Shown here piece by piece: positions 6,497 through 13,648 of a DNA stretch of 13,648 nt. The notes below the pieces were generated by a model. The model was not told the origin of the DNA, did no database searches, and saw only the letters and a list, made by a program, of their open reading frames with translations. The stretch is from Sulfurovum sp. (GTDB taxonomy: Bacteria; Campylobacterota; Campylobacteria; Campylobacterales; Sulfurovaceae). Location: contig DQSX01000096.1 of assembly GCA_015663065.1 (NCBI GenBank), forward strand, positions 1 to 13,648, read 5' to 3'. Position 1 is the stretch's first letter. Every line of letters starts with the position of its first letter. The translations under genes were made by a program, and so were the position numbers.

Positions 6497-7511
6497 ACAA
6501 AAAGTATTGGTAGGCATGAGTGGCGGTGTTGACTCTACAGTCACAGCAATATTGCTGCAAAAAGAGGGTTATGAGGTCGTCGGAGTCTATATGAAACTGC
6601 ATCATAAACCGGGTTACCATGAAGAAAATTATACCAAAGTACAAAAAGTCGGTAAATATCTGGGCATAAAAGTACACTTTCATGACCTAAGCAAAGCGTT
6701 TGATGAAGAGGTATATAGCTACTTTGTTGAGAGTTATAAAAAGGGTCTGACCCCAAATCCCTGTGTGGTATGCAACCGAACCATAAAGTTTGGGAAAATG
6801 ATAGATTTTGCAGACAGTCTGGGCATAGAAAAGGTAGCGACAGGACATTATCTAAAGTGTGACGGAAAGAATTTTTATGCTGCCAAAGACAGCAGTAAAG
6901 ACCAGAGTTATTTTCTTTGTGAAGTCAGAAAAGAAGTACTGCCAAGACTGCTTTTCCCTCTGGGAGACTGGATCAAAGAGGATGTAAAAGCCTATGCTGC
7001 CAACATTGAAGTCCTGCAGGAGATAGCTACACAAAAAGAGAGTTCAGAGATCTGTTTTGTGGAGAACTCTTATGATGAAGTCCTAGCCCAACATATGAAT
7101 ATAGACATGCCCGGTGAAACCGTCGACACAGAAGGCAATGTAGTAGGGACACATAAGGGGTATATGCATTACACTATCGGTAAACGCAGGGGTTTCTTTG
7201 TCAACGGTGCACATGATCCCCATTTTGTTTTGAAAATACAACCCGAAAAGAATCAAATAGTGGTTGGTACTAGAGAGAAACTGGAAGAGAACAGTTTTGA
7301 AGTTAAAAATATCAATTTATTTGAAGATCTTAAATCGTTTAAGTGTACAGTAAAAGTACGTTACAGAACAGAGGCTGTTCCTTGTGGAATAAGTATAGAG
7401 GGAGAGAGAGCCAAAGTTGTATTGGATGAGCCTGTTTTTGGCCTGGCCCCTGAACAGATAGCTGCATTTTACGAGGGTGACAGATTGCTGGGAGGTGGCG
7501 TGATCTGCTAA
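6489..7511 (+). CDS. mnmA: tRNA-specific 2-thiouridylase MnmA
   Basis: Thiolates U34 in the wobble position of tRNA-Lys, -Glu and -Gln, using ATP and sulfur passed as a cysteine persulfide. The 340-residue product begins with the PP-loop SGGVDS (11-16). Catalytic cysteines are seen as Cys95 in NPCVVCNR and Cys189 in SSEICFVEN, matching E. coli Cys102 and Cys199. ATGHY (117-121) and DQSYFL (138-143) are further family motifs, and the C-terminal beta-barrel domain has the usual VRYR. The segment after the first beta unit is short (LHHKPGYHEENY), a form I associate with Campylobacterota. The ATG overlaps the SPOA-like gene by 8 bases (ATGGATAA), making it the last gene of the operon. It meets the DUF2062 gene tail to tail with 20 bases between and no obvious terminator hairpin. 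Confidence 0.96.
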   Translation: MDKQKVLVGMSGGVDSTVTAILLQKEGYEVVGVYMKLHHKPGYHEENYTKVQKVGKYLGIKVHFHDLSKAFDEEVYSYFVESYKKGLTPNPCVVCNRTIKFGKMIDFADSLGIEKVATGHYLKCDGKNFYAAKDSSKDQSYFLCEVRKEVLPRLLFPLGDWIKEDVKAYAANIEVLQEIATQKESSEICFVENSYDEVLAQHMNIDMPGETVDTEGNVVGTHKGYMHYTIGKRRGFFVNGAHDPHFVLKIQPEKNQIVVGTREKLEENSFEVKNINLFEDLKSFKCTVKVRYRTEAVPCGISIEGERAKVVLDEPVFGLAPEQIAAFYEGDRLLGGGVIC

Positions 7512-7531
7512 ATACTCTTTTGGCAGAGCAC

Positions 7532-8071
7532 TTAGTTCTTCCCCTTATGGTGTTTATGTCTGTTGGCTTCTCTCTGGCGTCTGTGCATCTCTCTTTCCTC
7601 TTTCTCATTTTTTACCGAATGTACCCAAAGACGGTTTAACAGAAGATAGACCGCTCCGGAAACAACAATGGAGTAGAAGGCCGTTCCTACATAGAGCGGG
7701 ATAAAAATATCAGACAAATTTGTTTTGAACCATTCAAGGCTCAACTCTATGTTCTGAATGCCTTCCTGACCTAAAATGAAATTTCCCGTAAGGTATTCCA
7801 TATAGTACATAGGCGGCATGGTAAAAGGGTTGCTTAACCATACCATCGTTATGGCGATGGGTACATTAAAACGAAAAAGAGGTGTGGTGGCAATGACGGC
7901 AAGCATCTGCATAGGCATAGGGATGAAGGCCCAGAAGAGGCCAATGCCGACCCCCCTTGTCACGGAACGTCTGTTGATGCCAAAATAGGATGTAGGCAGT
8001 TTGTATTTTTCTAAAAAAGCATCTATCTTGCTTTTGCTGGATGACTTTTTCTTAAAAAATTTTCGTATCAT
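7532..8071 (-). CDS. DUF2062 membrane protein
   Basis: A 179-residue protein of the DUF2062 family, whose role is not established. After a basic N-terminus (KKKSSSKSK) come three probable membrane segments: about 40-65 (GVGIGLFWAFIPMPMQM onward), 70-95, and 120-147 (IPLYVGTAFYSIVVSGAVYLL). The family signature WLSNPFTMPPMYYMEY lies around 78-93. The C-terminal tail is highly charged and rich in His and Arg (HRRQREANRHKHHKGKN), probably cytosolic. It is transcribed alone on the minus strand, divergent from prs across about 150 bases and convergent with mnmA. The ribosome site before ATG 8071 is weak (AGAGAAAG). Nothing in the context points to a function. Confidence 0.88.
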   Translation of the reverse strand: MIRKFFKKKSSSKSKIDAFLEKYKLPTSYFGINRRSVTRGVGIGLFWAFIPMPMQMLAVIATTPLFRFNVPIAITMVWLSNPFTMPPMYYMEYLTGNFILGQEGIQNIELSLEWFKTNLSDIFIPLYVGTAFYSIVVSGAVYLLLNRLWVHSVKNEKEEREMHRRQREANRHKHHKGKN

Positions 8072-8180
8072 ACTTTCTCTAATCTGCTTCTTTATTGTTG
8101 CTATAAGTGTAATACCTCATTGCTTTAAAAGCCCTTGCAGTAAGTACTAAAAGAGTATTCAGAGACCTCATATTAACATT

Positions 8181-8190
8181 TGTGTAAAAT
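8181..8190 (+). promoter_or_regulatory. Possible extended -10 promoter of prs
   Basis: TGTGTAAAAT provides a TAAAAT hexamer (8185-8190) with a TG three bases upstream of it, 34 bases before the prs ATG. A second AT-rich candidate, CTATAAAA near 8205-8213, overlaps the ribosome site and is less likely. No -35 is evident. The rest of the gap 8072-8180 shows nothing else I can name. Confidence 0.4.
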
Positions 8191-8224
8191 ACGCGTAAAT
8201 TATCTCTATAAAAAGGTACTTAAT

Positions 8225-9163
8225 ATGAGCGGATATATGATTTTCTCCGGAACCTCAAACCCTGAACTTGCCAAAGAAATAGCAGCGTATCTTGAAATGC
8301 CGCTCTCTACAGCAAATATCAATCGTTTTTCTGATGGAGAGATCCATGTAAAGATAGATGAATCTGTACGTGGTAAAGATGTCTTTATCATTCAGCCGAC
8401 ATCAGCACCGGCCAATGCAAACTTGATGGAACTGCTTATTATGACAGATGCACTGAAACGTTCTTCTGCCAAGTCCATTACTGCTGTTGTACCGTATTAC
8501 GGCTATGCAAGACAGGACAGAAAAGCGGCGCCAAGAGTGCCTATTACCGCAAAACTGGTTGCAAACCTTATGGAGACTTCGGGTATTACACGTATGGTGA
8601 CAGTAGACCTGCATGCCTCTCAGATACAGGGCTTCTTTGACATCCCTGTCGATAACCTTTACGGTGCCATTTTGTTCATGGACTATATCAAGGCGAAAAA
8701 CTTTAAAAACCCTGTGATCGCCTCTCCTGATATTGGCGGTGTAGCACGTGCAAGATATTTTGCAAGCAAACTAGGACTCGATATGGTCATTGTAGACAAA
8801 AGACGTGAAAAAGCCAATGAATCCGAAGTGATGAATATTATTGGTGAAGTAGAGGGGAAAGATATCATCCTTATTGATGATATGGTAGATACGGCGGGTA
8901 CTATGGTAAAAGCGGCTTCAGCATTGAAAAAGCTGGGTGCTACTTCGGTCATGGCATGTTGTACACACCCTGTACTTTCCGGTCCTGCCTTTGACCGTAT
9001 TAAAGAGGGCGAGTTGGATGAACTGGTCGTGGCCAATACCATTCCTATGACAAAGCACTGCAAAAAGATCAAAATGCTTTCTACGGCTTCTATGCTGGGT
9101 GAAGTGATAAGAAGAGTACATAATAACGAGAGTGTGAATTCACTTTTCGAGGCAAATACATAG
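8225..9163 (+). CDS. prs: Ribose-phosphate pyrophosphokinase
   Basis: Makes PRPP from ribose 5-phosphate and ATP, feeding purine, pyrimidine, histidine, tryptophan and NAD synthesis. The 312-residue class I enzyme shows RFSDGEIHVKI (34-44), the ATP-site PYYGYARQDRK (90-100), VDLHASQIQGFF (127-138) with His130, the flexible-loop DKRRE (191-195) and the PRPP-binding loop IDDMVDTAGT (217-226). Length and motifs are normal. The open frame extends 15 codons upstream, but ATG 8225 is chosen because the protein family begins just here and AAAAGG at 8211-8216 lies 8 bases before it. The gene is followed by a strong hairpin region and then lepA, which has no clear promoter of its own. Confidence 0.97.
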   Translation: MSGYMIFSGTSNPELAKEIAAYLEMPLSTANINRFSDGEIHVKIDESVRGKDVFIIQPTSAPANANLMELLIMTDALKRSSAKSITAVVPYYGYARQDRKAAPRVPITAKLVANLMETSGITRMVTVDLHASQIQGFFDIPVDNLYGAILFMDYIKAKNFKNPVIASPDIGGVARARYFASKLGLDMVIVDKRREKANESEVMNIIGEVEGKDIILIDDMVDTAGTMVKAASALKKLGATSVMACCTHPVLSGPAFDRIKEGELDELVVANTIPMTKHCKKIKMLSTASMLGEVIRRVHNNESVNSLFEANT

Positions 9164-9166
9164 GAC

Positions 9167-9190
9167 GCTGTATGGGCAGCCCATCATAGC
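9167..9190 (+). terminator. Hairpin directly after prs (attenuator or partial terminator)
   Basis: Four bases after the prs stop, GCTGTATGGG can pair with CCCATCATAGC to form a 10-bp stem with one G-U pair, one bulged C (9185) and a CAG loop. No T-run follows, so this is not a classic intrinsic terminator. It may stabilise the prs message end or cause partial termination before lepA. Confidence 0.4.
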
Positions 9191-9207
9191 TGTGTTAACA
9201 CTCGGTT

Positions 9208-9220
9208 CTCTTCAGAAGAG
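9208..9220. repeat. Second small palindrome in the prs-lepA gap
   Basis: CTCTTCAGAAGAG is a perfect palindrome around a central A (a 5-bp stem with a CAG loop as RNA). A ten-base palindrome, GTGTTAACAC (9192-9201), lies between it and the prs hairpin. Three dyads within 50 bases make this short gap structurally unusual. Confidence 0.4.
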
Positions 9221-9265
9221 TGCTCATACGACCAGTCGAATTTTGACTATTTTTAAGGAAAGACA

Positions 9266-11077
9266 TTGACAAAAGCAGTACCACAGGAAAATATACGTAA
9301 CTTTTCTATTATCGCACACATTGATCATGGTAAGTCTACATTGGCAGACCGTATCATACAGGAGTGCGGGGCAGTGACTGACAGACAAATGTCTGCTCAG
9401 GTCATGGACACGATGGACATTGAAAAAGAGCGCGGTATTACCATTAAAGCACAATCGGTCCGTTTGGACTATGTAAAAGATGGTGAGCCTTATATTCTTA
9501 ATCTCATAGACACTCCGGGTCACGTGGATTTCTCTTATGAAGTGAGCCGTTCTCTGGCTTCATCAGATGGTGCATTGCTCATCGTTGATGCAGCACAGGG
9601 AGTAGAAGCGCAGACCATTGCCAATGTCTACATTGCCATTGAAAATGACTTGGAGCTTTTGCCTGTGGTCAACAAGATCGATCTTCCCGCAGCCGATCCT
9701 GACAGGGTACTTTCCGAACTTGAGGAAGCCATTGGTATTGATGCTACGGAACATAACCTTGTTTCTGCAAAAACAGGTCTGGGTGTGGCAGAACTGGTAG
9801 ATTCCATTGTTGAACGTGTACCTGCACCGGTAGGTGATACAAATGCACCGCTTAAAGCACTTATTTATGACTCCTGGTTTGACAACTACCTGGGTGCTTT
9901 GGCGCTGGTACGTATTTTTGACGGTCAAATAGAAAAGGGACAAATGCTTAAAGTGATGGGAACCAAAGATGAGCATCAGGTTCTCTCTTTAATGTACCCA
10001 AACCCCATAGCACCTATCAAGACCAATGAGATACGTACCGGAGAGATCGGTATTGTGGTCATGGGTTTAAAAACTGTAGATGCGCTGCAGGTGGGTGATA
10101 CTATCACTGATGCAAAAAACCCTACCACTGAAATGATAGATGGCTTTGAGCCGGCAAAACCTTTTGTATTTGCCGGTATTTACCCTATAGAGACCGATAA
10201 GTTTGAAGAGCTGCGTGATGCACTGAACAAACTCAAACTTAATGACTCTTCACTGAGTTTTGAGCCGGAGTCTTCCATGGCACTGGGTTCAGGTTTTAGA
10301 ACCGGTTTCCTTGGTATGCTTCATATGGAAGTGATTAAAGAGCGTCTGGAGCGTGAATTCAACCTTGAACTTATTGCTACCGCACCTACGGTTGTCTATC
10401 AGGTTAAGCAGACAAATGGGGAAGAGTTTGAAATACAAAATCCCTCTGAACTTCCGGAACCGCAAAAAATAGAGGCGATTTACGAACCTTATGTCAAAGC
10501 GACGATCCTGACACCTCAGGAGTACCTTGGAAACCTCATTAAGCTACTCAATGACAGACGCGGTATTCAGATAAAGATGGATTATCTTAATGAAACACGT
10601 GTCCTTTTGGAGTATGATATTCCAATGAATGAGATCGTCATGGACTTTTACGATAAATTGAAGTCTATTACCAAAGGCTATGCGAGTTTTGACTATGAGC
10701 CTATTGGATTTAGGGAAGGGAAACTTGTAAAACTTGACATTCGTGTGGCAGGAGATGTGGTCGATTCACTCTCCATTATCGTTCCCGAAGAGAAAGCACG
10801 TACACGCGGTTTGGCATTTGTTGCACAGCTCAAAGAGCTTATTCCAAGACAGCTGTTTGAAGTGGCCATTCAGGCCAGTATCGGAAATAATGTCATTGCC
10901 CGATCGAACGTGAAGTCTATGGGTAAAAATGTAACTGCCAAATGTTACGGTGGGGATATTACCCGTAAACGTAAACTTTTAGAGAAACAAAAAGCTGGTA
11001 AAAAACGTATGAAGTCCATTGGAAAAGTGCAGGTACCGCAAGAAGCATTTATGGCTGTTTTAAAGTTAGACAGCTAA
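9266..11077 (+). CDS. lepA: Elongation factor 4 (LepA), ribosomal GTPase
   Basis: A translational GTPase that binds ribosomes, implicated in back-translocation and in initiation or assembly under stress. The 603-residue product has G1 AHIDHGKST (17-25), the G2 RGIT (56-59), DTPGH (82-86) and NKID (136-139), then EF-G-like domains. The LepA-specific C-terminus includes RSNVKSMGKNVTAKCYGGD and ends with KVQVPQEAFMAVL. Length is standard. The start codon is TTG at 9266, supported by AAGGA at 9255-9259, a short spacing of 6 bases, and by the match of MTKAVPQENIRNFSIIAHIDHG to the family start. It follows prs by 102 bases of hairpin-rich sequence. The stop overlaps the next gene's ATG (TAATG). Confidence 0.97.
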   Translation: MTKAVPQENIRNFSIIAHIDHGKSTLADRIIQECGAVTDRQMSAQVMDTMDIEKERGITIKAQSVRLDYVKDGEPYILNLIDTPGHVDFSYEVSRSLASSDGALLIVDAAQGVEAQTIANVYIAIENDLELLPVVNKIDLPAADPDRVLSELEEAIGIDATEHNLVSAKTGLGVAELVDSIVERVPAPVGDTNAPLKALIYDSWFDNYLGALALVRIFDGQIEKGQMLKVMGTKDEHQVLSLMYPNPIAPIKTNEIRTGEIGIVVMGLKTVDALQVGDTITDAKNPTTEMIDGFEPAKPFVFAGIYPIETDKFEELRDALNKLKLNDSSLSFEPESSMALGSGFRTGFLGMLHMEVIKERLEREFNLELIATAPTVVYQVKQTNGEEFEIQNPSELPEPQKIEAIYEPYVKATILTPQEYLGNLIKLLNDRRGIQIKMDYLNETRVLLEYDIPMNEIVMDFYDKLKSITKGYASFDYEPIGFREGKLVKLDIRVAGDVVDSLSIIVPEEKARTRGLAFVAQLKELIPRQLFEVAIQASIGNNVIARSNVKSMGKNVTAKCYGGDITRKRKLLEKQKAGKKRMKSIGKVQVPQEAFMAVLKLDS

Positions 11078-11529
11078 TGGGTGTCGGCATAGCTCTTCAC
11101 GTGCACCTTCTTGCTGCTATTGCATGGATAGGCGGTTCCATCTTCATGTTTGCACTGGGTGTGACGATGACAGACAAAAAAGCACAAAAATCTGTCTATC
11201 CTTATATAGGGCCTATCTTTGGCTACTTTGAAGTCGTTGCACTGCTGTTCCTGCTGGGTACAGGGTCTTACATGATCACAGATTACGGTCTTGTAGAACT
11301 TCTTTTTACAGACTATCACTCAGAAGTAATAGATGCACTGCGTACAAAACTTTGGATGGTTTTGGTCCTTTTGATCGTCACGGTCATCCATTTTGTCATA
11401 GCGCTTAAAACAAACAGCACAGAGCGTACACAGATGCAAAATCTTGTCTCTCGCGGTTCTTCTCTGATGATATTCTTTTTAAACCTTTTTGTGCTGCATT
11501 ATGCAATGGTGATCAGAGATATTCTTTAA
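11077..11529 (+). CDS. Four-helix CopD/DUF2269-like membrane protein
   Basis: A 150-residue integral membrane protein with four probable helices: about 5-28 (HVHLLAAIAWIGGSIFMFALG), 47-68, 91-110 and 127-146. The HLLAAIAWIGG signature in helix 1 is typical of the CopD superfamily of small heme- or copper-linked membrane proteins. Histidines near membrane ends at 8, 10, 105 and 141 could bind metal or heme. The family link is by motif only, and copper transport should not be assumed. The ATG shares one base with the lepA stop, so translation is coupled to lepA, although the two products have no evident functional tie. A new promoter follows before nifJ, so this gene probably ends the prs-lepA transcript. 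Confidence 0.7.
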   Translation: MGVGIALHVHLLAAIAWIGGSIFMFALGVTMTDKKAQKSVYPYIGPIFGYFEVVALLFLLGTGSYMITDYGLVELLFTDYHSEVIDALRTKLWMVLVLLIVTVIHFVIALKTNSTERTQMQNLVSRGSSLMIFFLNLFVLHYAMVIRDIL

Positions 11530-11560
11530 GGCATCTCTTCTATTTTCATTCCCTACCTGC

Positions 11561-11572
11561 TTTTGCTATAAT
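11561..11572 (+). promoter_or_regulatory. Extended -10 promoter of nifJ
   Basis: TTTTGCTATAAT holds a perfect TATAAT (11567-11572) with TG in the extended position. A second TATAAT overlaps at 11572-11577. The likely start of transcription is about 11579-11584, giving a leader of only about 20 bases before the TTG start codon. No -35 or FNR-type dyad is seen here. Confidence 0.6.
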
Positions 11573-11600
11573 ATAATATATGGTAGTCAAAGGAGTTGAT

Positions 11601-13648
11601 TTGAAAACTGTTACAGCTACAATTGATGGTAATGAGGCAGTTGCACGGGTTGCATATAAACTCAATGAGATCATTGCGATCTATCCGATCACACCGGCTT
11701 CTCCTATGGGAGAGCTAAGTGATATCTATGCGATGCACGGTGAGAAAAATATCTTTGATACCGTGCCTGATATCATGGAGATGCAAAGTGAAGGCGGTGC
11801 CAGTGGTACGGTGCATGGAGCACTGCAAAGCGGTGCATTGACAACAACATTTACAGCTTCACAGGGGCTGTTGCTGATGCTCCCCAATATGTATAAGATC
11901 GCAGGTGAACTCAGCCCGACAGTTTTTCATGTGGCAGCACGTTCTATTGCTGCACAGGGACTTTCTATCTTTGGTGACCACAGTGATGTGATGTCTGTAA
12001 GACAGACCGGTTTTGCAATGCTGGCTTCAAACTCTGTCCAGGAAGCACATGACTTTGCCCTGATCGCTCAGGCCTCAACATTAAAATCACGTATCCCTTT
12101 TTTACATTTTTTTGACGGTTTCAGAACTTCACATGAAGTCAATAAGATAGAACTGATCGATGAGTCTATAATGAAAGCAATGATCGATGAAATACTTGTA
12201 TCAGCACACAGAAAACGTGCCTTAACACCGGACAATCCATTTATACGCGGGACAGCTCAAAACCCTGATGTCTATTTTCAGGGACGTGAAAGTGTGAACA
12301 GCTATTACACTAAAACACCTGAACTTGTTCAGGAAAGCATGAATGTATTTGCCACCTTGACAGGTAGAAGCTATCATCTTTTTGATTATGTAGGTGCCCA
12401 GGATGCAGAGCGTATCATCATTATTATGGGGTCTGGTGCAGAAGCGCTGGAAGAGAGTGTTGGTTATTTAAACCGTCTAGGTGAAAAAGTAGCTGTGGTT
12501 AAAGTCAGACTCTATAGACCCTTTTCCATCGAACACTTTATTGCTGCTCTGCCAAAGACAACAAAAAGTATTGCAGTTTTGGATCGGACAAAAGAGCCGG
12601 GATCCTTGGGTGAACCGCTTTATCTTGATGTGGTTTCCGCGCTGAATGAAGTAAAAGAGGAGGGGAACCTTGCTTTTGAAATGCCCCATATCATCGGTGG
12701 ACGTTACGGTCTCTCTTCCAAGGAGTTTACACCGGGCATGATTAAAGCTGTGTTTGATGAACTCAAAAAAGAGAAACCAAAAAATCATTTTACGATCGGT
12801 ATTCATGATGATGTTACAGGTACTTCATTGGACTGGGATGAACACTTTGTCATACCGGATGAGAAGATCTTTCAGGCTATCTTCTTTGGGCTGGGTTCAG
12901 ACGGCACAGTAGGTGCCAACAAAAACTCCATTAAGATCATTGGAAGCCAGACCGATTACTATGCTCAGGGGTATTTTGTCTATGATTCAAAAAAGTCAGG
13001 CTCTATGACCACTTCACACCTTCGTTTTGGTCCAGAGCCCATTCATGCAACCTATCTCATAGAAAAAGCAGACTTCGTAGCCTGTCATCAATCTGTTTTT
13101 ATGGAGAAGTTTGACATCTTGCAGCATGCTAAAAAAGGTGCGGTATTTTTACTGAACTCGCCTTTTGACAAAGAACATGTCTGGAGACGCATGCCTCGTG
13201 TTATCCAGGAAGAGATCATAGAAAAAGAGATACGTTTTTATGTGATCGATGCGTATAAGGTGGCCAGAGAGTCTAAGATGGGTCGTCGTATCAATACGGT
13301 GATGCAGACGTGTTTCTTTGCCATTTCAGGTGTCTTAGCCCATGACGAAGCAATAAAACAGATAAAGGCATCCATTCAAAAAACCTATGGGAAAAAGAGC
13401 CAGGATATCGTAGCACTGAACTTTTCTGCGGTTGACAATGCTCTTGACCATCTTTATGAAGTGGATATTCCTAAAACAGCAGAGAGTACTTTGCCTCTGG
13501 AACGATCTATCAAAGGAAAAGTGAGTGAATTCGTCAGCTCTGTAACGGCACATCTCATAGAGGGCAGGGGTGATGCACTGCCTGTGAGCAGCATACCGGC
13601 AGATGGTACCTGGCCAAGTGCTACGACACAGTATGAGAAGCGTAACAT
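11601..13648 (+). CDS. nifJ: Pyruvate:ferredoxin (flavodoxin) oxidoreductase, N-terminal part
   Basis: Interconverts pyruvate plus CoA with acetyl-CoA, CO2 and reduced ferredoxin. In autotrophic Campylobacterota it can run as pyruvate synthase beside the reductive TCA cycle. The 682 visible codons cover the first three or so domains of the single-chain enzyme (normally about 1,180-1,200 residues). YPITPASPMGE and SEGGASGTVHGAL with FTASQGLLLM belong to the pyruvate-binding domain, GDHSDVMSVRQTGFAML follows, and the gamma-type domain contains GLGSDGTVGANKNSIKIIG. WPSATTQYEKRN at the edge precedes the expected ferredoxin and thiamine-diphosphate domains, which are not seen. The start is TTG 11601 with AGGAG at 11591-11595; an in-frame ATG at 11580 lies beside the -10 box with no ribosome site. 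Confidence 0.95.
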   Translation, partial: MKTVTATIDGNEAVARVAYKLNEIIAIYPITPASPMGELSDIYAMHGEKNIFDTVPDIMEMQSEGGASGTVHGALQSGALTTTFTASQGLLLMLPNMYKIAGELSPTVFHVAARSIAAQGLSIFGDHSDVMSVRQTGFAMLASNSVQEAHDFALIAQASTLKSRIPFLHFFDGFRTSHEVNKIELIDESIMKAMIDEILVSAHRKRALTPDNPFIRGTAQNPDVYFQGRESVNSYYTKTPELVQESMNVFATLTGRSYHLFDYVGAQDAERIIIIMGSGAEALEESVGYLNRLGEKVAVVKVRLYRPFSIEHFIAALPKTTKSIAVLDRTKEPGSLGEPLYLDVVSALNEVKEEGNLAFEMPHIIGGRYGLSSKEFTPGMIKAVFDELKKEKPKNHFTIGIHDDVTGTSLDWDEHFVIPDEKIFQAIFFGLGSDGTVGANKNSIKIIGSQTDYYAQGYFVYDSKKSGSMTTSHLRFGPEPIHATYLIEKADFVACHQSVFMEKFDILQHAKKGAVFLLNSPFDKEHVWRRMPRVIQEEIIEKEIRFYVIDAYKVARESKMGRRINTVMQTCFFAISGVLAHDEAIKQIKASIQKTYGKKSQDIVALNFSAVDNALDHLYEVDIPKTAESTLPLERSIKGKVSEFVSSVTAHLIEGRGDALPVSSIPADGTWPSATTQYEKRN

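Noticed and set aside
7512..7531. Bidirectional terminator between mnmA and the DUF2062 gene
   Set aside because: Only 20 bases separate the stops and no convincing hairpin or T-run is visible on either strand.
8180..8224. Fifteen extra N-terminal codons for prs
   Set aside because: They include the probable promoter and ribosome site, and the family normally begins at the chosen ATG.
8683..9072. 129-codon open frame on the minus strand inside prs
   Set aside because: It is a shadow of prs; the Ser/Ile/Thr-rich product has no recognisable domain and no supporting ribosome site or promoter.
12318..12333. Perfect inverted repeat CCTGAA-CTTG-TTCAGG
   Set aside because: It lies inside nifJ coding sequence, specifies an ordinary PELVQE peptide, and a 6-bp dyad is expected by chance in this length.
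12477..12806. 109-codon open frame on the minus strand inside nifJ
   Set aside because: The opposite strand encodes well-conserved NifJ sequence throughout, so this is an antisense shadow.
1..13648. CRISPR array, tRNA/rRNA genes, insertion sequences or phage genes
   Set aside because: I saw no regularly spaced repeats, RNA gene signatures, transposase motifs or attachment-site duplications; the window is a compact housekeeping region.

Overview
The window looks like chromosomal DNA from a Campylobacterota (former Epsilonproteobacteria) of the Sulfurovum/Sulfurimonas/Nitratiruptor kind. This is judged from protein character, moderate GC and gene order: sppA, an aminofutalosine-deaminase-type hydrolase, aroQ, an M24 peptidase, folK and flhF sit together much as I recall from Campylobacter and Helicobacter. 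The futalosine-type enzyme and a single-chain pyruvate:ferredoxin oxidoreductase suggest menaquinone-based, anaerobic or microaerobic, possibly autotrophic metabolism. Genus assignment is an inference.

Layout, left to right. (1) Minus strand: the first 27 codons of an unrecognised gene (1-81), whose promoter has a TATAAT -10 and a perfect FNR-type dyad centred about 41 bp before the predicted start of transcription. (2) Minus-strand operon yegP-like > mqnF-like > sppA (2604-169), with mqnF and sppA overlapping. (3) A 161-bp divergent promoter region. (4) Plus-strand operon aroQ > pepP/Q-like > folK > flhF > small SPOA-like gene > mnmA (2766-7511). Its genes are tightly packed except for an aroQ-pepP gap holding two short REP-like palindromes. 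(5) A convergent minus-strand DUF2062 membrane-protein gene (8071-7532). (6) Plus strand: prs, a hairpin-rich gap, lepA, a four-helix CopD-like membrane protein coupled to lepA by a TAATG overlap, then its own promoter and the first 682 codons of nifJ/por, which runs off the right edge.

Most genes are housekeeping: shikimate and folate synthesis, PRPP supply, tRNA thiolation, translation-factor recycling, protein and peptide turnover, menaquinone, and pyruvate/ferredoxin metabolism. The most interesting part is flhF. The flagellar genes expected next to it (flhG, fliA, fliM, fliY) are absent. Immediately after flhF, overlapping its end, is a 159-residue protein that reads like two SPOA (FliM/FliN/SctQ-type) domains and is itself fused by overlap to mnmA. 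This could be the remnant of a lost flagellar cluster, or a retained FlhF GTPase plus SPOA pair with a non-flagellar role. The other strong signal is the near-ideal FNR-type class II promoter at the left edge.
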